64,000 nt of DNA, from NCBI GenBank assembly GCA_026982695.1, contig JALSGS010000003.1, positions 45,671-109,670 on the forward strand, read 5' to 3'. The translations under genes were made by a program, and so were the position numbers. Below the pieces are notes generated by a model, which worked only from the letters and a program-made list of their open reading frames with translations, had not been told where the DNA came from and searched no databases. Below, in pieces: positions 35,180-43,423 of the stretch. The stretch's first letter is position 1; each line of letters starts with the position of its first letter. This stretch comes from Saprospiraceae bacterium. GTDB lineage: Bacteria; Bacteroidota; Bacteroidia; Chitinophagales; Saprospiraceae.

Positions 35180-35299
35180 GAAAAGTGGCCACAAAATAAA
35201 TAAATCCCTTGTGGGGTGCTGCCAAATTAAGCCAATAGCAGGTAGCTTCTGGCTTTGCACAGTGTTTAGCATTGTCGGGGAAAATCCAAAGTAGGGAGT

Positions 35300-35719
35300 T
35301 CAACGGCATTTTTCGAGTGCAGCTTCTGTGTGGCGAATATCAGCTTGGCCAAAGTCATTGCCCCAGGCGTGATTGATGTAGTTGATAATGTTGTTGATGA
35401 GTACAGGGGTGAGCTGCTTATTACTTGGCATCTGTCCGTCAAATTCGATGCCATTGACAATGATCGGCCCGCTCATTCCGTGGTAGATGATGCATGGTAA
35501 GGTGTCTTGATTGTCACGCAACCAATCTGAGCTTGCCAGTGGAGGTATGAGTTGTGCTAGTCCACTGCCGTCTTCCATGTGGCAATTGGCGCAGTAGGTG
35601 CGGTACAAGTTTTCGCCTTGTTTGTAGGATGGTGCGCCACACCCACTATTCAGTGCAGCCCACCATCCTGCGAAAAGGAACAACAGCACAATGATGGTAT
35701 GTCGTCTCACGTGCTGCAT
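35300..35719 (-). CDS. Small c-type cytochrome, probably membrane-anchored
   Basis: A 139-residue single-heme cytochrome c. The N-terminal hydrophobic stretch (TIIVLLFLFAGWWAAL) is followed by a Cys in NSGC that might be lipidated, though the lipobox is poor. The heme site is CANCH (about residues 43-47) and the axial Met lies in FDGQMPSN. It starts 2 bp after the SCO gene, so it belongs to a tight three-gene operon. In Bacteroidota, SCO proteins next to small cytochromes suggest a role in copper delivery or electron transfer to a heme-copper oxidase, or redox protection in the periplasm. The true partner oxidase is not in the window. Confidence 0.86.
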   Translation of the reverse strand: MQHVRRHTIIVLLFLFAGWWAALNSGCGAPSYKQGENLYRTYCANCHMEDGSGLAQLIPPLASSDWLRDNQDTLPCIIYHGMSGPIIVNGIEFDGQMPSNKQLTPVLINNIINYINHAWGNDFGQADIRHTEAALEKCR

Positions 35720-35721
35720 GG

Positions 35722-36360
35722 CTATTTGGCTGTAGCTTGCCGATCACTATACTCCATGCGCAGGAGCTTTTCCATGTCTTGGATAAGGCGATCCACAGAG
35801 GCAGGGTCAGTGCCATCAGCAAAGGAGCGCACGTGTCGATTGGCATCTACTAAAATGATTTTCCCACTGTGGTCAAAGCCTCCTGGTGCATCGGGATCTT
35901 CAATGGCAATACTGAAGTAGTCATCGGCAATTTCGTAAATGGCATCTTTGTCGCCAGTGACGAAGTGCCACTTGTCGGAACGCACACCCAACTTCTGGGC
36001 GTACTGTTTGAGGCGCGGAATGGTGTCGTGTTTGGGGTCTATGGTATGGGCCAGGAGGGCTACCCGATCGTCGTTTTCGAAATGCTTGTAGATGCGCAAC
36101 ATCTGCTTACTCACCTTGGGGCAGATCGTGGGGCAACTCACAAAGAAGAAGTCCGCTACGTAGATCTTGTCCTTAAAAGTCTCATTGGTAACGATTTGGC
36201 TGTCTTGATCGATGAAAGAAAAGTCGGGAATGGTGTGATAGATCGTATCACCGTTTTCAATGACCTTTTCACCTAAGATGGGGAGTGGCTCTTCGTCGGA
36301 TGTGCAAGCTGCGGCCCACAACAACAGCAGGGCAGCCAAGGCTATATGTAGTTGTCTCAT
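35722..36360 (-). CDS. SCO1/SenC family protein
   Basis: A 212-residue SCO family lipoprotein. The lipobox is AAAC near residue 19. The thioredoxin fold contains the copper-binding Cys pair in SCPTICPK (about residues 75-82) and the third ligand His in FDHSGKI (about residue 164). SCO proteins insert Cu into the CuA site of cytochrome c oxidase or act as thiol-disulfide sensors. It overlaps the upstream lipoprotein gene by 4 bp (ATGA) and is followed after 2 bp by the cytochrome c gene, a tight cluster that suggests joint function. Confidence 0.92.
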   Translation of the reverse strand: MRQLHIALAALLLLWAAACTSDEEPLPILGEKVIENGDTIYHTIPDFSFIDQDSQIVTNETFKDKIYVADFFFVSCPTICPKVSKQMLRIYKHFENDDRVALLAHTIDPKHDTIPRLKQYAQKLGVRSDKWHFVTGDKDAIYEIADDYFSIAIEDPDAPGGFDHSGKIILVDANRHVRSFADGTDPASVDRLIQDMEKLLRMEYSDRQATAK

Positions 36361-36836
36361 TGTGATTCTGTATTGTTAGGTTCGAGAATATGGAGCAAGC
36401 GCTGTCCTTTTTCCAAAGCATCGTACATCAGCGTACGTACCGTTTTGATATTGTTCAACTCAGTGTTGAGATAGTCCATTATCTGTTCGTGAGTGAACAT
36501 CTTGCGCAGATCTGGTAGCATTTTGAGGCCGTTCATCCAGCTATTCATGGCTTCTTCGGCGCTTTCTAGCAGCTCGATAGTTTCTTGTATCTCTTGCCGC
36601 TGTGCTTCGTTCAGATCGCTGCGTTTTATATGTGGTTTGAGCCGTCGTTTGGTGCGGCTAATATCTGCCATCTTCGGCATGGCTTCATCGTGTACTGCCA
36701 TGATTTTTTCCCACAATTGTTGCTCTGCAAGCACTTGATGTGAGTGATTCTGTGTGTTTGAGGAAGTAGAATCAGTACCACAGCTTGCTAAAAATAGGCT
36801 GACGAATGAGAGTGTAAGGCAAGTACGTATCTTCAT
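36357..36836 (-). CDS. Small alpha-helical lipoprotein of the SCO operon
   Basis: A 159-residue predicted lipoprotein: the signal peptide ends in LFLASC, with Cys at residue 18. The rest is alpha-helical and charged (MAVHDEAMPKMADISRTKRRLKPH, IQETIELLESAEEAMNSWMNGL), probably a helical bundle with coiled-coil tendency. Bacteroidota relatives next to SCO genes are often mislabelled viral A-type inclusion protein; no function is known. The Met and His rich stretch VHDEAMPKM could bind copper, but this is only inference. ATG 36836 was chosen, 19 bp downstream of a good -7 element, so it heads the operon. Confidence 0.78.
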   Translation of the reverse strand: MKIRTCLTLSFVSLFLASCGTDSTSSNTQNHSHQVLAEQQLWEKIMAVHDEAMPKMADISRTKRRLKPHIKRSDLNEAQRQEIQETIELLESAEEAMNSWMNGLKMLPDLRKMFTHEQIMDYLNTELNNIKTVRTLMYDALEKGQRLLHILEPNNTESQ

Positions 36837-36855
36837 ACACTTTGGGTTTAAGGTG

Positions 36856-36863
36856 CAAAGATA
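36856..36863 (-). promoter_or_regulatory. Candidate -7 element of the lipoprotein-SCO-cytochrome operon
   Basis: On the minus strand TATCTTTG matches TAnnTTTG exactly, 19 bp upstream of the ATG at 36836. Confidence 0.55.
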
Positions 36864-37168
36864 AAGTATATGGATACAGATAATATGTGCTTGATCACAC
36901 ACGTCGCACTGATATTAGTCATTTATCGGTGGGAGAGATACTTTATTGCACCATTGCTTGCGTTGTGCTTGGCGTGCTTTGTACACTCGGCGTGCCTTTT
37001 TATCGATTCGCATGCGGTGTCCCTTCCGCTTTTTGTGTTTTGGCAAGGCTTTGCTTGTCTCCATCTCTACCAGTTAAAAAGTACACCAGTGGGGATAGGT
37101 AATAAAGCGTTGCTGCAAAAGAAATGTATGAGCAGTGCTTGTAGCTGAGTATGGGCACATGCTTATGT

Positions 37169-37204
37169 AAAAAACATTCCGCTGCGATTTCCCACAGCGG
37201 AATG
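37169..37204 (-). terminator. Terminator after ggt
   Basis: CATTCCGCTG (37175-37184) and CAGCGGAATG (37195-37204) form a perfect 10 bp stem with a 10-base loop. On the minus strand six T follow. It lies 15 bp past the ggt stop and likely ends the long operon starting at rpe. Confidence 0.9.
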
Positions 37205-37219
37205 ACTTGCCATTTTAGC

Positions 37220-38908
37220 CTAGTAACCTGCGGCCTGCCCGTCCTTGCGCGATTCCGAAGCACCAATGTAGATGCCGCGTTGTGCATCGTACATGATGGC
37301 CTGATAGCCACCGTAGCTACCCAAATCGAAGCCCACTTGATGCCCCATGCGCATCAGTTGACGGATCGTTTCGTAGGAAAATCCAGACTCTAAAGTGATG
37401 GTACCTCGCCCGCGGGCGGGCTGCCCCGTAGGTGTACTGCTCCCGTGGTGTGCAATACGAGGCGCATCACCTGCTTCCTGTAGGTTCATGCCAAAATCGA
37501 TGATATTGATCAAAATTTGTACGTGTCCTTGGGGCTGAAAGTCACCTCCCATTACACCAAAAGACATGAAGGGCTGGCCATCCTTGGTGACAAAGGCGGG
37601 TATAATGGTGTGGAAGGGACGCTTGCCAGGTACATACGTATTTGCCTGACCTTCTTTGAGTGAGAAAAGCTCACCGCGGTCTTGTAGCATGAATCCCAAT
37701 CCAGGGGGTACCATACCTGAGCCCATACCCCGATAATTGCTTTGGATAAGAGATACCATATTGCCCCATTGATCAGCTACTGTGAGGTAGATCGTCTCTC
37801 CGGCCGATATGGCTCCTGCTTCGTATTTGCCTGCTCGATGGTCGTCAATTAATGCACGTCGTTGGGCCGCATATTCCTTGCTGATGAGCCAATCTACAGG
37901 CACATCTGAAAAATCCATGTCGGCATAGTATTTGGCCCGATCTTCAAAGGCCAGTTTTTTGGCTTCTACAAAGTAGTGGATGTGTTCGGGACTACCAAAG
38001 CCATAGCTGGCTAAGTCATATCCTTCCAAGATATTGAGCATTTGCAAGGCAGCAATGCCTTGTCCGTTGGGAGGAAGTTCCCACACATCGTAGCCTCTGT
38101 AGTTGGTCGATACGGGCTTTACCCATTCCGAGCGATGTGCTGCCAAGTCTTCATAGCTCAAAAAGCCACCTTGATCTCGGATGAAATTGGCGATAGTGCG
38201 GGCTATGTCGCCTTTGTAAAAGACGTCTCTTCCTTCTTGGGCAATGCGCCGGTACGTTTGTGCTAACTGAGGATTGCGGAATACATCGCCCTTTTGAGGT
38301 ACACGTCCATCGATGGTCCACGTTTCCCAAACATTGGGAAACTGTTTGGCAAAGCGCGGAACCGACAAGTTGAGGTAGTAAGCGATTAGCTCGGTGACGG
38401 GAAATCCTTCTTCGGCATATTGGATGGCTGGAGCCAAAATTTCACTCATAGGTAACTTGCCAAACTTTTTGTGCAGCTCGAACCATCCATCTACACATCC
38501 AGGTACCGTGACGGGCAATGGGCCATAGCTGGGTATTTTTTCATAGCCATTTGCCTTGAACCATTCTAATGTTAACGCCTTAGGTGAGCGGCCAGAAGCG
38601 TTGAGCCCGTAGAGTTGTTGTGTCTGGCTGTCCCATACAATGGCGAACAGATCTCCGCCAATGCCACAACCTGTAGGCTCCATCAGTCCAAGTGCCGCAT
38701 TAGCAGCAATGGCAGCATCTACAGCAGTGCCTCCTTTTTTGAGGATGTCCAGTGCAATTTGCGTAGCTAATGGATGACTGGTAGCCGCTATGCCGTGTTG
38801 TGCGATGACTTCCGAGCGGGTAGCCCATGGCTTGCCCGTAATGCGGTCTTGCCCTACCAGTGTGGAAGTCACCATTAGCAGGCTCCACACTACTCCAAAT
38901 CTACTCAT
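37220..38908 (-). CDS. ggt: Gamma-glutamyltranspeptidase
   Basis: A 562-residue exported gamma-glutamyltransferase of the Ntn-hydrolase fold; it cleaves glutathione and gamma-glutamyl peptides. The start is ATG 38908, with a signal peptide ending near LVGQ. A conserved N-terminal region is GGTAVDAAIAANAALGLMEP (large subunit). Self-processing would occur at Gly-Glu|Thr within AGETIYLTVADQWGN; the nucleophile Thr is residue 372. Family glycines follow in the GMGSGMVPPGLGF region. The gene follows the M43 protease gene by 49 bp, linking glutathione/peptide breakdown to a protease and an uptake receptor. A strong terminator follows it. Confidence 0.92.
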   Translation of the reverse strand: MSRFGVVWSLLMVTSTLVGQDRITGKPWATRSEVIAQHGIAATSHPLATQIALDILKKGGTAVDAAIAANAALGLMEPTGCGIGGDLFAIVWDSQTQQLYGLNASGRSPKALTLEWFKANGYEKIPSYGPLPVTVPGCVDGWFELHKKFGKLPMSEILAPAIQYAEEGFPVTELIAYYLNLSVPRFAKQFPNVWETWTIDGRVPQKGDVFRNPQLAQTYRRIAQEGRDVFYKGDIARTIANFIRDQGGFLSYEDLAAHRSEWVKPVSTNYRGYDVWELPPNGQGIAALQMLNILEGYDLASYGFGSPEHIHYFVEAKKLAFEDRAKYYADMDFSDVPVDWLISKEYAAQRRALIDDHRAGKYEAGAISAGETIYLTVADQWGNMVSLIQSNYRGMGSGMVPPGLGFMLQDRGELFSLKEGQANTYVPGKRPFHTIIPAFVTKDGQPFMSFGVMGGDFQPQGHVQILINIIDFGMNLQEAGDAPRIAHHGSSTPTGQPARGRGTITLESGFSYETIRQLMRMGHQVGFDLGSYGGYQAIMYDAQRGIYIGASESRKDGQAAGY

Positions 38909-38957
38909 TTTTTGATGTATTTTGTTAACAATCAGGTGATTATGTGGTGTAGGTTGT

Positions 38958-41900
38958 TTACTGTTTTGCAAAGCGCCTTACGGCAAAACCCATTTGGGTA
39001 GAAAGGCGCAATATGTAGACTCCAGGCGGCAGCGCTGAGATGTCGATGCGTAGCACGTCAGAGGTGACCTGTTGTTGTGTGTGATGTAGCAGCCTGCCAT
39101 CGGCAGCCCATAAGGACCATTGTACGTTTTCGGCAGTGCCTATGCCCGAGAGTAGTAAGTAGGTATGAGCCGGATTGGGATGAAACGTGATGGGTAAGCG
39201 ACCTTGAAGCGATGTGGTGGCCGTTACCGATTCGACAATTACATCTTCCGACCACAGCACGCATCCGTGATCATCAACTACTTGGCACTGGTACGTGCCT
39301 GCAGCTATTCCTTCAAGCATAACCCCTGTGCCGATCAGTTGTCCGTCTTGGTACCAGAAGTAAGTATAAGGTGGGGTGCCGCCCTGTGCCAGCGCTTTGA
39401 GCATCCCATCTTGCTGTCCGTTAGTCTCAGGCGTGGCACTGAGCTCGGCAAACATCAGCGCAGGTGGATCCTCAAGTGTGAACATGGTCGTGATACTACA
39501 GCCGTTTGCGTCATTGATGGTTACGGTATAGGTACCTGCTTCGAGCATATTGGATGTGGCATTGCCCCACTCAAAAGTGTAGGGTGCTTGTCCACCACTG
39601 ACTGCGATCTGGGCGCTGCCATCTTGGCTACCTGGACAAGAGGGTGGCGTCAGTTGTACGCTGGCCTGCAAGTCGTATTGAAGCGTGATCGTCCATGTGC
39701 ACGTATGGCTAAAACCCGAGTCGTCACTAATTTGCCAGCTCAGCTGAGTGGTTCCCTGCGGAAAAAATGCCCCTGGTGCGGGCCCCTCGAGCTGTGTGAG
39801 CTCGGCAGTGCAGTTATCCGTCACTTGGGGCAGCGCATAATCCAGTGGGCCTGCACATTGGTATACGGTGATGTCTGGTGGGCATACCACTATAGGGACT
39901 ACGCCGTCGAGCACGGTTACATTAATGATCGCTGTGCTGACATTGCCCGAGACATCAGTAGCGGTAAGTACCGCTGTTTGTGCACCTAAATGGCTACAGT
40001 TGAATTGGTTGGGTGTGATGCTGAGATCGGCAATACCACAATCATCGGTGGCAGCTGCCAGTGCTGTGAAGGGGCTGAGTGTAGCTTGTCCATTGGCATC
40101 GAGCCACAAGGTGACGTCATGGGTGATGAGTGTAGGGCCAGTCGTGTCTATAGCGGTAAGTGTAAAGGATTGGGTGAGGGCACATCCCGTTTCATCCGTT
40201 ACAGTGACTGACCAAATGCCTTCGCCCAAACCAGTGGCGGGGTTACCCGTTTGCCCATTAGACCAGTTGAAGGTATAGTTGCCTGTACCGCCATTTGCAG
40301 TTGCTACTGCCATACCATTTTGGCTATTGGGGCAAGTGGGTGGGGTAGTGCTTATCGAAAGGTTGAGGGTACAACCTGCAGCTGAGACAGTGGCGGAGGT
40401 GACTTGTGCACAACCTTGTGCGTCGGTTACCGTGACGGAATAGGTGCCTGGGGCTAGCCCAGTTTGTTGGGCGCTACTGCCGCCATTGCTCCACGTGTAC
40501 GTATACGGCGGCGTACCACCAGTGGCGAGCACTTCCACACTACCGTCTTGTGCACTGGGTGCAGTTTCATGAGTAACCGTAGTTTGTACGACTAATTCTG
40601 GTGGATCGTTCAGGGTAATGCTTTGCACCAACTGACAGCCATCTGCACCGCCAATCGTCACGCTATAGGTGCCCGCAAGCAGTCCTGTGAGCGATTGTAG
40701 GCTAGCGCCGTTGCTCCAATTGTAGGAGTAAGGGGGTTGGCCGCCTTGGGGAAAGACAGCAATACTCCCATCGGCTGTGCCAAAGCAGCTAGGGTTTTGT
40801 GCATTGACAGTGGCACTCATATTGGGGCAGCTGTAGGGCAACACTTCAGCTGAGGCGCTTTGAGTACACCCCCGTGCATCGGTAATGGTAAGAGAATAGG
40901 TACCCGGCGACAGGCTCTGAATTTGGGGCGCTTGGCTGCCATTGCTCCAATTGTAGGTGTAGGGAGGTGTGCCGCCACTGACTTGGCTGGAAATGCTACC
41001 ATCATTCGCACCTTGTGCACTTTCGTCATTTGCCGAAAGGCTAATAGTGATCGGTGCAGGAGCAGCCACTTGAGTGCTGGCTGTGGTTGTACATCCGTTT
41101 TCATCGGTGAGGGTGAGTGAGTAAGTGTCGGCGCATAGGGAAGATACTTCAGCTGTGTTGGGCAGGCCGTGGCTCCATTGGTAGGTGGCTTGTCCCCAGG
41201 CGCCATTGATGGCAGCGCTGATGCTGCCGTCGCAGGTGTTGGCGCAAGAAGCGTCGTTTGCCGAAAGGCTTACAGTTAGTCCACAAGGCAGTATGAGCCG
41301 AATGTTGTCGATATAGAGGCGGTTGCCCCAGCTGGATAAGTTGAGAAATGCAAACGATAGGTCTGCTTCGTTGCTGAAAGCACTCAGGTCAATCGTTTCG
41401 GTGCGCCATTGATCGGGAGTGGGTACAAAGGCAGTTGTCTGAGGAGGAGCAGTAGATAGCTCGGCACCACCTTTCAGGAAGATGGGTTGATCGAATAGCT
41501 GGCCACAGTTGGTCGATACGCCAATCCAGAGTGTGTCGCTAAAGGTGTCGTTGAATTGGGCATAGGCCACGTCGAATGCCAAACTGACGGGGCCATTGAC
41601 TTGCGCGAGGTCAAAGACAGGTGTGATGAGGGCATCGCTGGTGCCGAAGGGGTTGTTGGCTTGCGTACCCGTGAAGTTGTCGAATACTGCACATCCACTG
41701 CCCACACCCCAAGCGGAAATGCCATTGGCATACTGCCAGGTAAAATCGTCGCCATTGATATTGAAATGAAACACACCGTGTAGGGTGGGGTTCCATAGGG
41801 TGGTGTCAAAGTCTTCGGCAAAGGGCAAAGGTGCTGGCGAGATGTAAATGCCATTTATCTGGATGGAGTCATCGTGGGGCTGTTCATCGGGCCAGCTATC

Positions 41901-43208
41901 GGGATAGGCAGCCCAGATGCTGTACTGGAAGGTATTGCCTTGCGGCAAAAAGGGAGGCAATGCGACCACAGCAGTATCGCCATAGGGCAAATAGCCTTGC
42001 CACAGCAGCGAGTCGAGCTGTGTGTCAGTTTGCACAAAGAGCCATAGGCTGTCGAGAGGGTCCGTGCCACTGTTGCGTATACGAATGATGGGCACTACAC
42101 TATCGGCGGTACACATGCGCTCGGCAGGGCCTTCGAGCTGTACAAGGGTAGCATTGTGCGCAGGTAAATTGCAACGGGCCCATGCGCCTGCAGCTAATTC
42201 AGTGCGTGGGGTGTAGTTGAAGCCACTATTGGTGCCTTGTAATACGGCACGCATGACGTTGGCTTGCCCTTGTGTGAATGAGGTGTAACAGTTGTGATTG
42301 ACGTAGTCCATATGATTGACGTACATGTGCTCATTGCCACAACTGGTGGGCCCTACGGGATAGCCATCGCTACAATCCAGCTCAGCATATTCAGAGGTGG
42401 GGGCATCTACATTGGGCGTGTCGTCGATGCCGTCGTCGTCAAAGCAGTTGTCGCCATCCCAAGGATGAGGTAGGCCCAGATAGTGCCCCGATTCGTGTTG
42501 GAGGACGCGGTAGCTCGATTGGCTAAAGCCAGGCCCACCAAACCATCGGTAATCGATCACAGCACCATCAGTATTACTACCTACTTGTCCGGGTAGTGGG
42601 TAATTGGCAAAGCCCACGACACCACCATCAGCTGTAGTGCCTGGAATAGGTAGTACCCACACATTGTAGTAGTGTAGGGGATCCCAAATGGTCTGAGGCT
42701 TGATTTCCGAATTAATGTTATTGTTAGTCCAGCTTGTGCCAGTTACTTGCAATTGGTGGCGCACGATGCCCGTAGTGGGGTTGCCGTTAGGGTCTACTTT
42801 GGCCAGGCAAAACTCGATCTTAGGGGTGCCACGTACACTCTTCCATTGATTAGGCGTTTGGCTAAATTCAGGATTGGTAGCGGAAAAGTCTAGGTTGAGT
42901 TGTTCGATTTGGGCCAAAACCTGTGCATCGGATAAGTTTTGGCCTGAACCCACGGGCTCTCCGTTATGGATAATGTGTACTACAACGGGGATGGTGATCA
43001 ATGTGTCGGCTGTCTCTGAGCTATTGGGTTGGCTGAGGTGGGGCGTCACCTCATATGTGTATTTGGCTAATACCAAGGCATAGGTGGGATCTTGCTGTGC
43101 TAATAGTTGATTGTAAGTGTCGCTACCACAAATGGGGCCTGAGGCCTGTGCCGGCAGCTGCCATGGGCAAGCAATGAATAGGGTGAAAAAGATGGAGATG
43201 TGTTTCAT
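38958..43208 (-). CDS. M43 (pappalysin-like) metalloprotease with SprB and HYR repeats, T9SS type A
   Basis: A 1416-residue secreted zinc metalloprotease. The signal peptide ends near residue 20. The catalytic domain carries HESGHYLGLPHPWDG (zinc motif HExxHxxGxxH, near residue 237) and a downstream Met-turn (HMDYVNH), as in the M43B group. Next comes a jelly-roll-like region (~430-640), then five SprB-type repeats (about 60-75 residues, marks YTYNWSNGSQ and GTYSLTITDARGC), a HYR domain (residues ~1100-1170, VPIVVCPPDITVYQC), two more SprB-like units, and a C-terminal type A sorting domain (LPITFHPNPAHTYLL to the end). It likely degrades extracellular protein. Two of the repeats carry the GCCGAAAGGC motif. 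Its genes neighbour a TonB-dependent receptor and ggt. Confidence 0.9.
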   Translation of the reverse strand: MKHISIFFTLFIACPWQLPAQASGPICGSDTYNQLLAQQDPTYALVLAKYTYEVTPHLSQPNSSETADTLITIPVVVHIIHNGEPVGSGQNLSDAQVLAQIEQLNLDFSATNPEFSQTPNQWKSVRGTPKIEFCLAKVDPNGNPTTGIVRHQLQVTGTSWTNNNINSEIKPQTIWDPLHYYNVWVLPIPGTTADGGVVGFANYPLPGQVGSNTDGAVIDYRWFGGPGFSQSSYRVLQHESGHYLGLPHPWDGDNCFDDDGIDDTPNVDAPTSEYAELDCSDGYPVGPTSCGNEHMYVNHMDYVNHNCYTSFTQGQANVMRAVLQGTNSGFNYTPRTELAAGAWARCNLPAHNATLVQLEGPAERMCTADSVVPIIRIRNSGTDPLDSLWLFVQTDTQLDSLLWQGYLPYGDTAVVALPPFLPQGNTFQYSIWAAYPDSWPDEQPHDDSIQINGIYISPAPLPFAEDFDTTLWNPTLHGVFHFNINGDDFTWQYANGISAWGVGSGCAVFDNFTGTQANNPFGTSDALITPVFDLAQVNGPVSLAFDVAYAQFNDTFSDTLWIGVSTNCGQLFDQPIFLKGGAELSTAPPQTTAFVPTPDQWRTETIDLSAFSNEADLSFAFLNLSSWGNRLYIDNIRLILPCGLTVSLSANDASCANTCDGSISAAINGAWGQATYQWSHGLPNTAEVSSLCADTYSLTLTDENGCTTTASTQVAAPAPITISLSANDESAQGANDGSISSQVSGGTPPYTYNWSNGSQAPQIQSLSPGTYSLTITDARGCTQSASAEVLPYSCPNMSATVNAQNPSCFGTADGSIAVFPQGGQPPYSYNWSNGASLQSLTGLLAGTYSVTIGGADGCQLVQSITLNDPPELVVQTTVTHETAPSAQDGSVEVLATGGTPPYTYTWSNGGSSAQQTGLAPGTYSVTVTDAQGCAQVTSATVSAAGCTLNLSISTTPPTCPNSQNGMAVATANGGTGNYTFNWSNGQTGNPATGLGEGIWSVTVTDETGCALTQSFTLTAIDTTGPTLITHDVTLWLDANGQATLSPFTALAAATDDCGIADLSITPNQFNCSHLGAQTAVLTATDVSGNVSTAIINVTVLDGVVPIVVCPPDITVYQCAGPLDYALPQVTDNCTAELTQLEGPAPGAFFPQGTTQLSWQISDDSGFSHTCTWTITLQYDLQASVQLTPPSCPGSQDGSAQIAVSGGQAPYTFEWGNATSNMLEAGTYTVTINDANGCSITTMFTLEDPPALMFAELSATPETNGQQDGMLKALAQGGTPPYTYFWYQDGQLIGTGVMLEGIAAGTYQCQVVDDHGCVLWSEDVIVESVTATTSLQGRLPITFHPNPAHTYLLLSGIGTAENVQWSLWAADGRLLHHTQQQVTSDVLRIDISALPPGVYILRLSTQMGFAVRRFAKQ
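39230..41285 (-). repeat. SprB/HYR tandem repeat block inside the protease gene
   Basis: Five SprB-like units of roughly 200-225 bp, a HYR unit, and two more SprB-like units encode the stalk of the protease. DNA identity between neighbours is moderate, with shared stretches such as the GGCGTGCCACC-type turn and the TTTGCCGAAAGGC motif. This is a protein-domain repeat, not a CRISPR or mobile array. Confidence 0.8.
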
Positions 43209-43242
43209 GGGTGAAAGCGGTTTTGGGATAAATAGGGCGTAC

Positions 43243-43389
43243 TTACTCTATCCACTCGAACTTTTCAGTACGCTGGTAAATGCCACAGCCGTATTGACGT
43301 ACGAACAGTGCGAAAAGCAAGAGCAAGATAAGCACAAATCCCAAGCGAATGATCTTGCTGATGCCACCTTTTTGGGGTGTCGTTGTCAT
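43243..43389 (-). CDS. 48-residue single-helix membrane peptide in the protease operon
   Basis: A small gene of 48 codons read from the ATG at 43389 to a TAA at 43243-43245. The protein begins with polar/basic residues (MTTTPQKGGISKIIR), spans the membrane once (LGFVLILLLLFALFV, about residues 16-30) and ends in a short tail with Cys (RQYGCGIYQRTEKFEWIE). The positive-inside rule places the N-terminus in the cytoplasm. It lies between the TonB-dependent receptor gene (34 bp gap) and the M43 protease gene (34 bp gap), all on the same strand, which supports it as a real gene. No family was recognised. It may help the export or insertion of a neighbour, but this is a guess. Confidence 0.6.
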   Translation of the reverse strand: MTTTPQKGGISKIIRLGFVLILLLLFALFVRQYGCGIYQRTEKFEWIE

Positions 43390-43423
43390 GGCGATGCGGT
43401 TGTAAGCGCGTGTGTGGGTAGTG

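Larger units (their letters stand above)
36837..37219. other. 383 bp gap between the SCO operon promoter and ggt
   Basis: This holds the SCO operon -7 element (36856-36863) and the ggt terminator (37169-37204). A 92-codon plus-strand frame at 36870-37148 is hydrophobic but has no family, no promoter of its own and starts within the opposing promoter. Nothing else was recognised. Confidence 0.55.

Noticed and set aside
36870..37148. 92-codon hydrophobic plus-strand frame
   Set aside because: It starts in the opposing operon's promoter, has no own -7 element and no recognisable family; kept only as part of the intergenic note.
39230..41285. CRISPR-like array
   Set aside because: The periodicity comes from SprB protein repeats in frame; there are no identical short repeats with unique spacers and no cas genes.
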